Part shown: positions 7,377-14,691 of the stretch, piece after piece
Layout of the letters: the number at the start of each line of letters is the position of its first letter
Numbering within the stretch: position 1 is the first letter of the stretch
Origin: Bacillota bacterium
Lineage (GTDB): Bacteria > Bacillota > Sulfobacillia > Sulfobacillales > Sulfobacillaceae
Direction: 5' to 3'
DNA: 20,501 nucleotides
Assembly (NCBI GenBank): GCA_023488565.1
Contig: JAMDDZ010000121.1
Location: 2,990-23,490, forward strand
Notes under the pieces: generated by a model
Seen by the model: the letters and a program-made list of their open reading frames with translations, nothing else
What the model was told of the DNA's origin: nothing
The model's database searches: none
Position numbers and translations under genes: made by a program

Positions 7377-9578
7377 GTGAATTATGGGGTAATCAAGGAA
7401 AACGATTTGTTCTATGTTTTCGGAACAGAGGGAATGATTGGACAACAATCACAACATGGACTTTTTAGTCGCGATACACGTTTTCTCTCGCGTTTGCAAT
7501 GGAATATGGAACCCGACGTACTGGTTTTGCTGGAATCTGATACATCAACAGGGTACGAGAGTGTCTACCGATATACCAATCAGCCGCCGGGGGACGAATC
7601 GGGCATCCCGCGTGAATCGCTTTTAATTACTCGCCGCCAGTGGGTGGATGGCCAAGCATTGCATGAAAATCTTATCATTGAAAATTTTGCGATGGTTCCA
7701 GTGTCCTTAAAATATACGTATGTTGTTGATGCGGATTTTTTAGATATGTTTGAAGTTCGCGGATTTCGGCAAACGCCCTTCACACGTCAGGTGAATGTAA
7801 CTGGTGGGAACGGATCGTGCATGTATACTTACCTGGCTCGGGATGGGCGCATCACCCGAACCGTGGTTTCGCTGCAAAACCATGACCAGAATGCGATGTC
7901 GGAGGATTGCGTTTGGGTGACGACAGATAGCACAGCTCGACGGTGGACAAGTTCGATGACAGTATTGCCACATTCCAAACAGCGCTGCGAGTTAGTTGTT
8001 GAAGCAACGTATGCTGATAACGGGAAAACTGCTCACCCTGTTGTTCACCACAATGGGCGTTTTGCCGGGAACCAAAACGATTCGGATCAAAATACGGCCT
8101 TCAACTCCCAACCGTTGTCACCAGCCATTTCACGTTCCTATCAAGAGTGGTTTAGTCGTATGCCGAAGGTGTCTGGCAACGATGGCTTCGCGCACTGGTA
8201 TGAACAAGGTATCAAGGATCTGCGGATGCTGCAAAGCGATCTGGGATACGGAAAAATGGTGGTGGCGGGGGTGCCGTGGTACGCAGTGCCCTTTGGTCGT
8301 GACAGCCTGATTGCATCCCGCCAAATGCTGCTTGCCGAACCGGAGGTTGCGCGTGGCACACTTCTGACGATGGCCCATTTTCAGGGATGCGAGGAGCGGC
8401 CCGAACGGGACGAACAGCCGGGTAAAATCGTGCATGAAGTGCGTAACGGAGAATTGAGCCGACTGGGAGTCTTGCCATTTGCGCAATACTACGGCAGTAT
8501 CGATGCAACACCGCTGTTTTTGCTGTTAATAGCCGACTACTTTAAATGGACTGGCGACGAGGATTTTGTGCGCCATCTGCTGTCCCACGCGGAGCGGGGT
8601 TTGTCCTGGATGATGCATTATGGCGATCGCGACCACGACGGATTTTTGGAATACTGGCGCGAAGCCAGTGACGGTATTGCCAATCAGGGGTGGAAAGATT
8701 CCGGCGATTCCGTAATGTACGCTGACGGACGACTGGTAGAGGGGACTGTCGCTTTATGCGAGGTTCAAGCCTACGCCCACCGTGCGTATATGGAATGGCA
8801 TGACATTTACACTGCCTTCGGGATGCGCAAAGAAGCTCATCAACTCAAACGCCAGGCCGAAACACTCCAAGGCAATTTCCTAAAGCATTTTGTGTTAGCT
8901 GATGGGACAGTGGCTTTGGCGCTGGATGGCGAAAAGCGTCCTTGTCGTGTGATTTCATCCAACATGGGTCAAGTACTGGTAAGCGACATCTTGCCCCCAG
9001 CTGTGTCTGACGTCGTGGCGAAGCACATGGTGGCTTCTGACATGCTCACGGGATTTGGCATACGAACGCTGTCCACCCGGGAAATCCGATACAATCCAGT
9101 CAGCTATCATAACGGGTCAGTTTGGCCTCATGATACCAGCATGATCATTTATGGCCTGCGTCGACATGGGTATGTTAAGGAGTCACTGGAGGTCATTGAG
9201 AACCTGCTTCGTGCCCAAGATGCTTTTGCATACCACCGGCTGCCAGAACTATTCACTGGATTTCCGGCAGTGGAAATTACTCGTCCAGTGCCCTATCCGG
9301 TCTCCTGTTCCCCCCAGGCTTGGGCGGCTGCTGTGCCAATATTCGTGTTGGAGCAATGTTTGGGTTTGAAACCGAATGGTTTACGCCGGGTAATCCACAT
9401 CGATCCGGTATTGCCAGCTAGTGTTCCCCGCTTAGAAATACGAGGCATACGATTGGGCACCGGTGTATTGTCGGTGGATTTAACCCGTGACCACGGAAGA
9501 ACCAAGATGGAGGTCATAGAGAATTCGACCGGTTGGCCATTAGTAGAAAACTCACTGGGAAGGGAGGTGGGGTCTTGA
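7377..9578 (+). CDS. Amylo-alpha-1,6-glucosidase / glycogen-debranching-type glycoside hydrolase
   Basis: A 733-residue cytoplasmic protein without a signal peptide. The N-terminal part (about 1-235, with FVFGTEGMIGQQ-like opening and GLFSRDTRFLSRL) is the beta-rich GDE_N-type domain. The C-terminal part is an (alpha/alpha)6 toroid with GVPWYAVPFGRDSLIASRQM, RDEQPGKIVHEVRNGE, NPVSYHNGSVWPHD and RLPELFTGFP segments typical of bacterial debranching-like enzymes. Known relatives hydrolyse alpha-1,6 or related glucosidic links in glycogen or oligosaccharides; exact substrate is uncertain for this subgroup. I chose GTG at 7377, 9 nt after GAAGGGG. An operator and candidate promoter sit just upstream. 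The ABC importer genes follow after 92 bp, so shared control is likely. Confidence 0.85.
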   Translation: MNYGVIKENDLFYVFGTEGMIGQQSQHGLFSRDTRFLSRLQWNMEPDVLVLLESDTSTGYESVYRYTNQPPGDESGIPRESLLITRRQWVDGQALHENLIIENFAMVPVSLKYTYVVDADFLDMFEVRGFRQTPFTRQVNVTGGNGSCMYTYLARDGRITRTVVSLQNHDQNAMSEDCVWVTTDSTARRWTSSMTVLPHSKQRCELVVEATYADNGKTAHPVVHHNGRFAGNQNDSDQNTAFNSQPLSPAISRSYQEWFSRMPKVSGNDGFAHWYEQGIKDLRMLQSDLGYGKMVVAGVPWYAVPFGRDSLIASRQMLLAEPEVARGTLLTMAHFQGCEERPERDEQPGKIVHEVRNGELSRLGVLPFAQYYGSIDATPLFLLLIADYFKWTGDEDFVRHLLSHAERGLSWMMHYGDRDHDGFLEYWREASDGIANQGWKDSGDSVMYADGRLVEGTVALCEVQAYAHRAYMEWHDIYTAFGMRKEAHQLKRQAETLQGNFLKHFVLADGTVALALDGEKRPCRVISSNMGQVLVSDILPPAVSDVVAKHMVASDMLTGFGIRTLSTREIRYNPVSYHNGSVWPHDTSMIIYGLRRHGYVKESLEVIENLLRAQDAFAYHRLPELFTGFPAVEITRPVPYPVSCSPQAWAAAVPIFVLEQCLGLKPNGLRRVIHIDPVLPASVPRLEIRGIRLGTGVLSVDLTRDHGRTKMEVIENSTGWPLVENSLGREVGS

Positions 9579-9670
9579 GTTAAGACACTATTGGCAACCT
9601 GTGGATGATACGAGCAGCATACGTTTGGATGAGAAACAAACAAACCAGGAAAGAGAAGGGACGATTAACC

Positions 9671-10945
9671 ATGAAACAGTTGCAAAAAATTGCCCAAGTC
9701 TCAGTTATGGGTCTCTCCTTGGTCGGGATGGTGGGGTGTGGGGCCGCAGGTTCCGCATCTGGTTCCGGAGGCGGTAAGGTTGTCACAATCGTGGTTGCTA
9801 GTTGGGCGGGAACCAATGTGACTAACGGAATTATCGATCACCAATTGGCCGATTTCAACAAAAGCCACCCGGATATTCATGCGGTGTACCGACCAATTGC
9901 CGGTAACTATGAGACCATTCTCAAGACGGAATTTGTGTCTGGGGATGCGCCTGACATCATCACCCTCAACAATGGAGGCCAGGCACCGGTGTTTGAGTCA
10001 GAAGGTGCGGTTATTCCGTTGAATTCCTATATTCAGAAGTCGCATTATTCTTTAAGTGACTTTTTCCCCGGCGCCATGAATATGTTTGAGGCCGGAAATA
10101 CCGTTTACGGGATCCCTCGGGACCAGTCACCGCTGGTGCTTTATTACAACCCACAGATGTTCAAAAATGCCGGTATTGCAGGACCGCCCACGACGTGGGC
10201 CCAACTTCAAGCGGATGCAAAAAAATTGACTGATCCGGCAAAAAAAATTTACGGCATTGTGCAAACACCCCAAGAACCACGATGGGCACAATTCCTGGTT
10301 GAAGCCGGGGGCAATGTGATGAACAATTCCATGACTAAAATGACCTTAAACACGCCTGCGGCATTACGGGGATTCACCTTCTTCGTCAACTTATACCGTT
10401 CCGGAGTGGCCGCACAACCTTCGCAAGTCGGCGCTACTTGGGGGGGCCAAGCACTTGGTATGGGGCATGCGGCGATGTCATTCGAAGGCGCTTGGGCAAT
10501 TCCCTATCTGCAGGACACCTATCCTAACACGCCTTTTGCTATTGCAACATTGCCAAAGGGGCCGGTTAATAATATGAGTCTGGATTTTCCGACAGCATGG
10601 GCCATCACCAAAGACTCTGCCCATCCCCAACAGGCCTGGCAAGTCATCAAGTATCTCACCGGCCAGGGGCAAGCCCAGTGGGTGGAACAGGGAGGACTGG
10701 TGACAGTTCGCAAGTCGCTCATTAATATGCCTTACTATCAGCAACACCCCATTTACAAAAATATCCTGGCGCAACTGCCCGATGCGGTGCCCTGGAACTT
10801 CCCGAATGGTTTTGACCAATATGTGAGCAGCACCTTGTCCAACGTCTCACTACTTGCCGTGGAAGATAAGCTATCGCCGCAAGCCGCGCTAGCGCAATTG
10901 CAAAGTCAAGGAACCAGTATACTCCAGCAAAACGGGGGGAATTGA
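9671..10945 (+). CDS. ABC sugar importer, substrate-binding lipoprotein (family 1)
   Basis: The protein captures extracellular sugar and delivers it to the permeases encoded next. The start is set at ATG 9671 because it follows AGAAGGGACG and begins a lipoprotein signal peptide: positively charged MKQLQK, a hydrophobic stretch and the lipobox VGMVGC with Cys at residue 23. A Gly/Ser-rich linker follows. The mature part has family-1 features, including GDAPDIITLN near residue 95, ESEGAVIPLN, YGIPRDQSPLVLYYN and SFEGAWAIPYL. The length is 424 residues. The stop is 1 nt from the first permease start, so they are one operon. The ligand is not readable from sequence; an alpha-glucoside is inferred from the flanking hydrolases. 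Confidence 0.93.
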   Translation: MKQLQKIAQVSVMGLSLVGMVGCGAAGSASGSGGGKVVTIVVASWAGTNVTNGIIDHQLADFNKSHPDIHAVYRPIAGNYETILKTEFVSGDAPDIITLNNGGQAPVFESEGAVIPLNSYIQKSHYSLSDFFPGAMNMFEAGNTVYGIPRDQSPLVLYYNPQMFKNAGIAGPPTTWAQLQADAKKLTDPAKKIYGIVQTPQEPRWAQFLVEAGGNVMNNSMTKMTLNTPAALRGFTFFVNLYRSGVAAQPSQVGATWGGQALGMGHAAMSFEGAWAIPYLQDTYPNTPFAIATLPKGPVNNMSLDFPTAWAITKDSAHPQQAWQVIKYLTGQGQAQWVEQGGLVTVRKSLINMPYYQQHPIYKNILAQLPDAVPWNFPNGFDQYVSSTLSNVSLLAVEDKLSPQAALAQLQSQGTSILQQNGGN

Positions 10946-10946
10946 C

Positions 10947-11870
10947 GTGGGAACCGCCGTCATGCTAAAGAACACCGAAAGCCGCGGCGGGATGGAACAT
11001 TGGCGACGGCAGGAAACCGCCGCCGCCTATATGTTCTCGTTTCCCACCATCATCTTGCTGCTGGTGTTTTCTTTGGGTCCGGCTGCTTATGCCTTTTTCT
11101 TAAGCGGTGTTTCATGGAACTTGCTCAATCATATGCATTGGGTGGGATTGAGTAATTATAGCGCCATATTGCATATGCCCTTGTTTTGGACTTCGGTGAA
11201 GAATTCGGTCATATTTGCTGCCGTGGTGATGCCGGTGCAAACAGTGATTGCGATGATCATCGCGGTTATTATGAATCAAAATCTTCCGGCGCGGCCCATC
11301 TATCGACTGATTTTTTTCTTCCCCTCCATCAGTTCATCCGCAGTGACCTCGTTAATGTTTATGTGGATTTTTAACAAGTTAGGCCTTTTAAACGGATTTC
11401 TTTCGATGGCGGGAATTTCCGGACCTAACTGGATTGGGAACCCGCGGTTTGCTCTGTCCGCCATTATGATTTTGAACATTTGGAGCACTGCCGGGTATTT
11501 TATGGTGGTGTTTCTCGCTGGATTGCAGGCCATTCCCCGTACCTTGTACGAGGCGGCAGCCATTGACGGGGCATCGGCATTGCAAAGGTTTTGGAACATT
11601 ACCGTACCGTTACTGCGCCCTTCTACGTTTTTCATTGTGGTGATGGGTCTAATCGGGACCCTCCAAATGTTCGACCAATCGTTCATTATCTCGGGGGGAA
11701 CCGGTGGACCATTAAATTCTACAATGACGATTGCCTTGTTAATTTACCAGGAGATATTTTCTTATGGTCAGGTAGGCTATGGTGCCGCCGCTACCGTCTT
11801 CTTATTCGTGCTGGTGTTGGGGTTAACAATTATTACCAACCGATGGTTGGGCAAACCGATCGAATATTAA
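10947..11870 (+). CDS. ABC sugar importer permease 1 (MalF/UgpA type)
   Basis: An integral membrane subunit of 307 residues with about six hydrophobic segments, the first near residues 28-50 (MFSFPTIILLLVFSLGPAAY). The EAA loop that contacts the ATPase is seen as EAAAIDGASALQRFWNITVP near residue 197-216. The GTG at 10947 follows GGGGGAATTGAC, one base after the binding-protein stop; an in-frame ATG six residues in (MLKNTE) is an alternative. Cotranscription with the lipoprotein and second permease is clear from spacing. Confidence 0.93.
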   Translation: MGTAVMLKNTESRGGMEHWRRQETAAAYMFSFPTIILLLVFSLGPAAYAFFLSGVSWNLLNHMHWVGLSNYSAILHMPLFWTSVKNSVIFAAVVMPVQTVIAMIIAVIMNQNLPARPIYRLIFFFPSISSSAVTSLMFMWIFNKLGLLNGFLSMAGISGPNWIGNPRFALSAIMILNIWSTAGYFMVVFLAGLQAIPRTLYEAAAIDGASALQRFWNITVPLLRPSTFFIVVMGLIGTLQMFDQSFIISGGTGGPLNSTMTIALLIYQEIFSYGQVGYGAAATVFLFVLVLGLTIITNRWLGKPIEY

Positions 11871-11898
11871 AAGGTTCCCTGTCTAAGGAGGTGTGGTT

Positions 11899-12735
11899 GT
11901 GGTTGGATCCAACAGTGCATTAAGCCGGGTGTCCCGCGGATTATATTTATTGATTTTGACAGCGGGCGCTCTGGTCATGGTCATCCCATTTTTCTGGTCT
12001 TTGTCCACCTCGCTAAAACCGTTAGGTGAGGCATTGGTATTTCCGCCGAAATGGATTCCTCATCCCTTTTTATGGATGAATTATGTCCTCACGTGGAAGA
12101 CCGTCCCTATGGGACAATGGTTTATCAACAGCACGATAGTTGCTGTGGTTGTGGTGATCGGGAATTTGATTTTGGACTCAATGGCGGGCTATGCTTTGGC
12201 TCGGATTCGGTTTCGCGGACGTTCGCTCGTCTTTTTTGGCATTATATCGATGTTGATGATCCCGTTTCAGTCCATCATGTTGCCCGTCTATATCATTTTA
12301 CGGGCACTGGGTTTGATAAATAGTTATGCGGGGATTATTTTGCCGCAATTAGTGTCCGCCATGGGAGTGTTTTTGATGCGGCAGGCGTTTTTGAATGTAC
12401 CACAAGAGGTGGAAGAATCGGCCATTATCGATGGAGCCAGCCGCTGGCGGATATTTGCCCAGATTTCTCTGCCCATGGTTCAACCTTCGCTGTTGACGCT
12501 GGCGTTAATGATGTTCATGGGAGCCTGGAACAATTTTTTACTCCCGTTATTGGTAGCTAACAATCAAAATTTCTGGACACTGCCTTTAGGTATGGTAATG
12601 TTTCAACAGCAGTATTATACAAATTGGCCGTATTTGATGGCGGCTGCGGTTATGGCTACCATTCCCATCGCGGTATTATTTTTGCTGTTCCAAAGATGGT
12701 TTATACAAGGTATTTCTACTACCGGGTTAAAGTGA
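11899..12735 (+). CDS. ABC sugar importer permease 2 (MalG/UgpE type)
   Basis: The second membrane subunit, 278 residues, with about six hydrophobic segments starting with LYLLILTAGALVMVIPFF. The EAA loop reads EESAIIDGASRWRIFAQISL. I prefer GTG at 11899 over GTG at 11893 because AAGGAGGT at 11885-11892 gives proper spacing only to the former. No ATP-binding subunit gene follows. In Bacillota a shared MsmX/MalK-type ATPase encoded elsewhere often powers such importers, and that is the likely arrangement here. An IS607-type element begins about 110 bp downstream. Confidence 0.93.
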   Translation: MVGSNSALSRVSRGLYLLILTAGALVMVIPFFWSLSTSLKPLGEALVFPPKWIPHPFLWMNYVLTWKTVPMGQWFINSTIVAVVVVIGNLILDSMAGYALARIRFRGRSLVFFGIISMLMIPFQSIMLPVYIILRALGLINSYAGIILPQLVSAMGVFLMRQAFLNVPQEVEESAIIDGASRWRIFAQISLPMVQPSLLTLALMMFMGAWNNFLLPLLVANNQNFWTLPLGMVMFQQQYYTNWPYLMAAAVMATIPIAVLFLLFQRWFIQGISTTGLK

Positions 12736-12840
12736 CGGCTAAGCCGTGAGTATAATAGGACAATGTGGACTGTGGATCTTCGCAGGGTAGGGGTCACACG
12801 TCTCGTGGACGATGATAATTGGTGGAGGACTTTAACTGTT

Positions 12841-12869
12841 TTGATAAACATGTTTAAATGTGCTATAAT
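12841..12869 (+). promoter_or_regulatory. tnpA promoter overlapping the element's left-end palindrome
   Basis: TTGATA (12841-12846) and a consensus TATAAT (12864-12869) are spaced by 17 bp. The spacer includes most of the palindrome TAAACATGTTTA. The tnpA ATG at 12876 is only 7 nt beyond the -10, so the transcript would start at or beside the start codon. Binding of TnpA to its end sequence would be expected to cover the promoter, giving self-repression. Confidence 0.75.
12845..12856. repeat. Left-end palindrome of the IS607-type element
   Basis: TAAACATGTTTA is a perfect 12-bp palindrome in the tnpA promoter spacer. Ten of its bases (AACATGTTTA) recur at 14655-14664 at the other end. Confidence 0.65.
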
Positions 12870-12875
12870 ACATGC

Positions 12876-13487
12876 ATGGCACATACTTATCCTCCGAAAC
12901 AGTTTGGGGCGTTGATTGGAAAGTCGGTGGCCACGTTGCAGCGATGGGATCGAGAGGGCATCTTGAAAGCCCATCGATCCCCGACAAATCGGCGGTATTA
13001 CACCCATGATCAGTATTTGGCGTACATCGGGGTCGTCGCGAAGCCCGAAGGGCGCGTCGTCTTGTATGCGCGTGTTTCGACTCGTAATCAGCGTCCTGAT
13101 TTACTCAATCAAGTCGCCGCGTTAGAGCAATATTGTCAGCAACACGGGATGATCCCCACTGACACCATTCAGGACATCGGGAGCGGCTTGAACTATCACC
13201 GAAAAAGCTTTAATCAACTATTCGAAGACATCGAAGTGGGCAAAGTTCGTCAACTGATTGTGGCCCACAAAGACCGTCTTGTACGGTTTGGGTTCGAGTG
13301 GTTCGCAGAGTTTTGTGCCCGACATGGGACCGAACTCATTGTGATGAACCAAGAAACGCTATCGCCTGAGCAAGAAATGGTCAACGATTTGCTGTCGATT
13401 GTCCACGTTTTCAGTGCTCGCCTGTATGGCTTGCGATCCTACCGAAAGGAGTTGAAGCATGCTCTTAGCGAAAAAGATTCGCATTAA
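12876..13487 (+). CDS. tnpA: IS607-type serine recombinase TnpA
   Basis: A 203-residue transposase that moves the element through a covalent serine intermediate. The N-terminal MerR-like helix-turn-helix (about 5-50) shows TLQRWDREGILKAHR and NRRYYTHDQY. The catalytic resolvase domain begins with VVLYARVSTRNQ, whose Ser is the nucleophile, and contains the AHKDRLVRFGFEWF segment with conserved Asp-Arg. I chose ATG 12876 because it gives the typical N-terminus; the in-frame ATG at 12858 lies upstream of the -10. No SD is present and the promoter predicts a leaderless mRNA. Its 3' end overlaps tnpB by 29 nt in another frame. Confidence 0.93.
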   Translation: MAHTYPPKQFGALIGKSVATLQRWDREGILKAHRSPTNRRYYTHDQYLAYIGVVAKPEGRVVLYARVSTRNQRPDLLNQVAALEQYCQQHGMIPTDTIQDIGSGLNYHRKSFNQLFEDIEVGKVRQLIVAHKDRLVRFGFEWFAEFCARHGTELIVMNQETLSPEQEMVNDLLSIVHVFSARLYGLRSYRKELKHALSEKDSH

Positions 13488-14655
13488 TGTTTCTCCCCGC
13501 GACGCGGAAACGCTGGAGTTCATGCAAGCCAAGTGTCGAGCCCTGTACAACTGGCATTTGGGTCAGTTGAAAGCGGGGGCCAAGTGGTCGCTGTATGACG
13601 CGAAGAAGACCTTGCAACAAAGTCGTGTGATTGATCCCGATATCAACGCGGTCTATGGCAAGTTGCTCCACGAAGTCTTCTTCCGGTTGGATGAGGCCAT
13701 GAAAGCGTTTTTTCGTCGGGTCAAAGCGGGCCAGGCACCGGGCTTTCCACGATACCATGCTCGGGGAAAGTTTTTCACGCTCAAATATCCGGGGATGTAC
13801 CTTCGTGTCGAAGGCCATACTCTCATTCTTCCGACGGGAGGGCGCGGGAAGACGAAGCGGTTAGCCGATATCCAGGCCCGGCTCACCGAAACGCCTCCCA
13901 CCCCATTTCGGGAAGTCGCGATTACCAAAGATGCGGAAGGGCACTATTACGCCACGTTTTTATCGGAAACTCAGCAGTTTCCACTGCAGGCGGATGATGG
14001 CTGTGCTATGGCCTATGACCTCGGCATTAAGACGCTAGCCACAGGCTATAGCACGACCGGACGCTTCCTGCATATTGGCGGCTTTACCGCTTATCGTTGG
14101 TACAACAAACAGCTTGATAAAATTCGGTCGTTACGGAGTCGATGTCAGAAGGGATCCCGGCGATATCGCTACTTGACTCAGGTGTATCATCGAGTATCCG
14201 AACAAAAACGTCGTAAGCAACGCGATTCCTTGCACAAAGCCTCCGCTTTCCTGACACGACAGGCTGAAAGGGCTATCGTGCTCGGCGATCTGTCGCAACA
14301 ACCGATGGTGCAAAAATCGCAGAACGTCACCAAACGAACCAAGGGGCTGCACCGCAGTGTGCAAAATGAATGGGGTCTCTACCAATTCGTGCAGATGGTC
14401 CAATACAAAGCGCAGCGCAACGGCAAGAAGGTCTACATTATCAGCGAGCGCTATACCTCGAAAGACTGTTCGGGGTGTGGCACTCGTCAAGACATGCCGT
14501 TGTGGAAACGGACGTATCATTGTCCGCAATGTGGCCTCGTCATGGATCGCGACGACAATGCGGCTCGCAACATTCTTGCCCGGTTCCTTGCCCGGCTAGG
14601 GCCATATTCTGCAAACTTGCAGAACGATGTGCTGAGCGCAAGCTCAGGAATTTGA
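13459..14655 (+). CDS. tnpB: TnpB RNA-guided nuclease (IS607-associated)
   Basis: TnpB proteins are the ancestors of Cas12 and cut DNA matching a guide RNA made from the element's 3' end. The 398-residue protein has the N-terminal helical/WED region, a RuvC-I motif AYDLGIKTLA (catalytic Asp), a RuvC-II position VLGDLSQQ, a zinc finger with CSGCG and CPQCG, and RuvC-III DRDDNAARNI. At RuvC-II the usual Glu (as in VEDL) is Gly; a Glu in SERYTSKDC, just before the zinc finger, may take its place, as in TnpB groups described as having a rearranged RuvC-II site. ATG at 13459 follows AAAGGAGTTGAAGC, inside the tnpA 3' end. The ORF looks full length and undamaged. Confidence 0.93.
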   Translation: MLLAKKIRINVSPRDAETLEFMQAKCRALYNWHLGQLKAGAKWSLYDAKKTLQQSRVIDPDINAVYGKLLHEVFFRLDEAMKAFFRRVKAGQAPGFPRYHARGKFFTLKYPGMYLRVEGHTLILPTGGRGKTKRLADIQARLTETPPTPFREVAITKDAEGHYYATFLSETQQFPLQADDGCAMAYDLGIKTLATGYSTTGRFLHIGGFTAYRWYNKQLDKIRSLRSRCQKGSRRYRYLTQVYHRVSEQKRRKQRDSLHKASAFLTRQAERAIVLGDLSQQPMVQKSQNVTKRTKGLHRSVQNEWGLYQFVQMVQYKAQRNGKKVYIISERYTSKDCSGCGTRQDMPLWKRTYHCPQCGLVMDRDDNAARNILARFLARLGPYSANLQNDVLSASSGI

Positions 14656-14674
14656 ACATGTTTACCCATGTTTA
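14590..14674 (+). ncRNA. Probable reRNA/omegaRNA scaffold at the tnpB 3' end
   Basis: Three consecutive hairpins fall in the last codons of tnpB: GCCC/GGGC (14590-14602), TCTGCAA/TTGCAGA (14608-14623) and CTGAGC-GCAA-GCTCAG (14632-14647) with a GNRA-type loop. TnpB guide RNAs are known to overlap the tnpB 3' end and take their guide from DNA just past the right end. Here the guide would come from the region of the GH15 SD and start codon. The 5' limit and exact 3' border are not determined. Confidence 0.6.
14654..14674. repeat. Right-end repeat of the IS607-type element
   Basis: Two tandem occurrences of CATGTTTA (14657-14664 and 14667-14674) follow the tnpB stop; the first belongs to the AACATGTTTA motif shared with the left end. 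The SD of the GH15 gene begins directly after the second copy. Confidence 0.6.
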
Positions 14675-14691
14675 GAAAGGCAGGAAAACGC

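Larger units (their letters stand above)
12845..14674 (+). mobile_element. IS607-type insertion sequence (tnpA + tnpB), ends approximate
   Basis: The element carries an IS607-type serine recombinase gene overlapping a tnpB gene. The sequence AACATGTTTA occurs at the left end (12847-12856, within the perfect palindrome TAAACATGTTTA) and directly after the tnpB coding region (14655-14664), with a further CATGTTTA at 14667-14674; these are probable end sequences recognised by TnpA. IS607 elements insert without target duplication, usually between two G residues, so exact borders cannot be read here. It lies between permease 2 and the GH15 gene, splitting the sugar operon. The 5' flank (12736-12840) holds only a CGGCTAAGCCG palindrome and a weak TATAAT at 12751. 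Confidence 0.85.

Noticed and set aside
8130..8511. Long minus-strand open frames inside the debranching gene
   Set aside because: They are shadows of a well-conserved coding frame on the plus strand, with no SD and no recognisable products.
12736..12763. CGGCTAAGCCG palindrome as terminator, and TATAAT at 12751 as promoter
   Set aside because: The palindrome has a 5-bp stem, one-base centre and no T-run; the TATAAT lacks a proper -35 at 16-18 bp.
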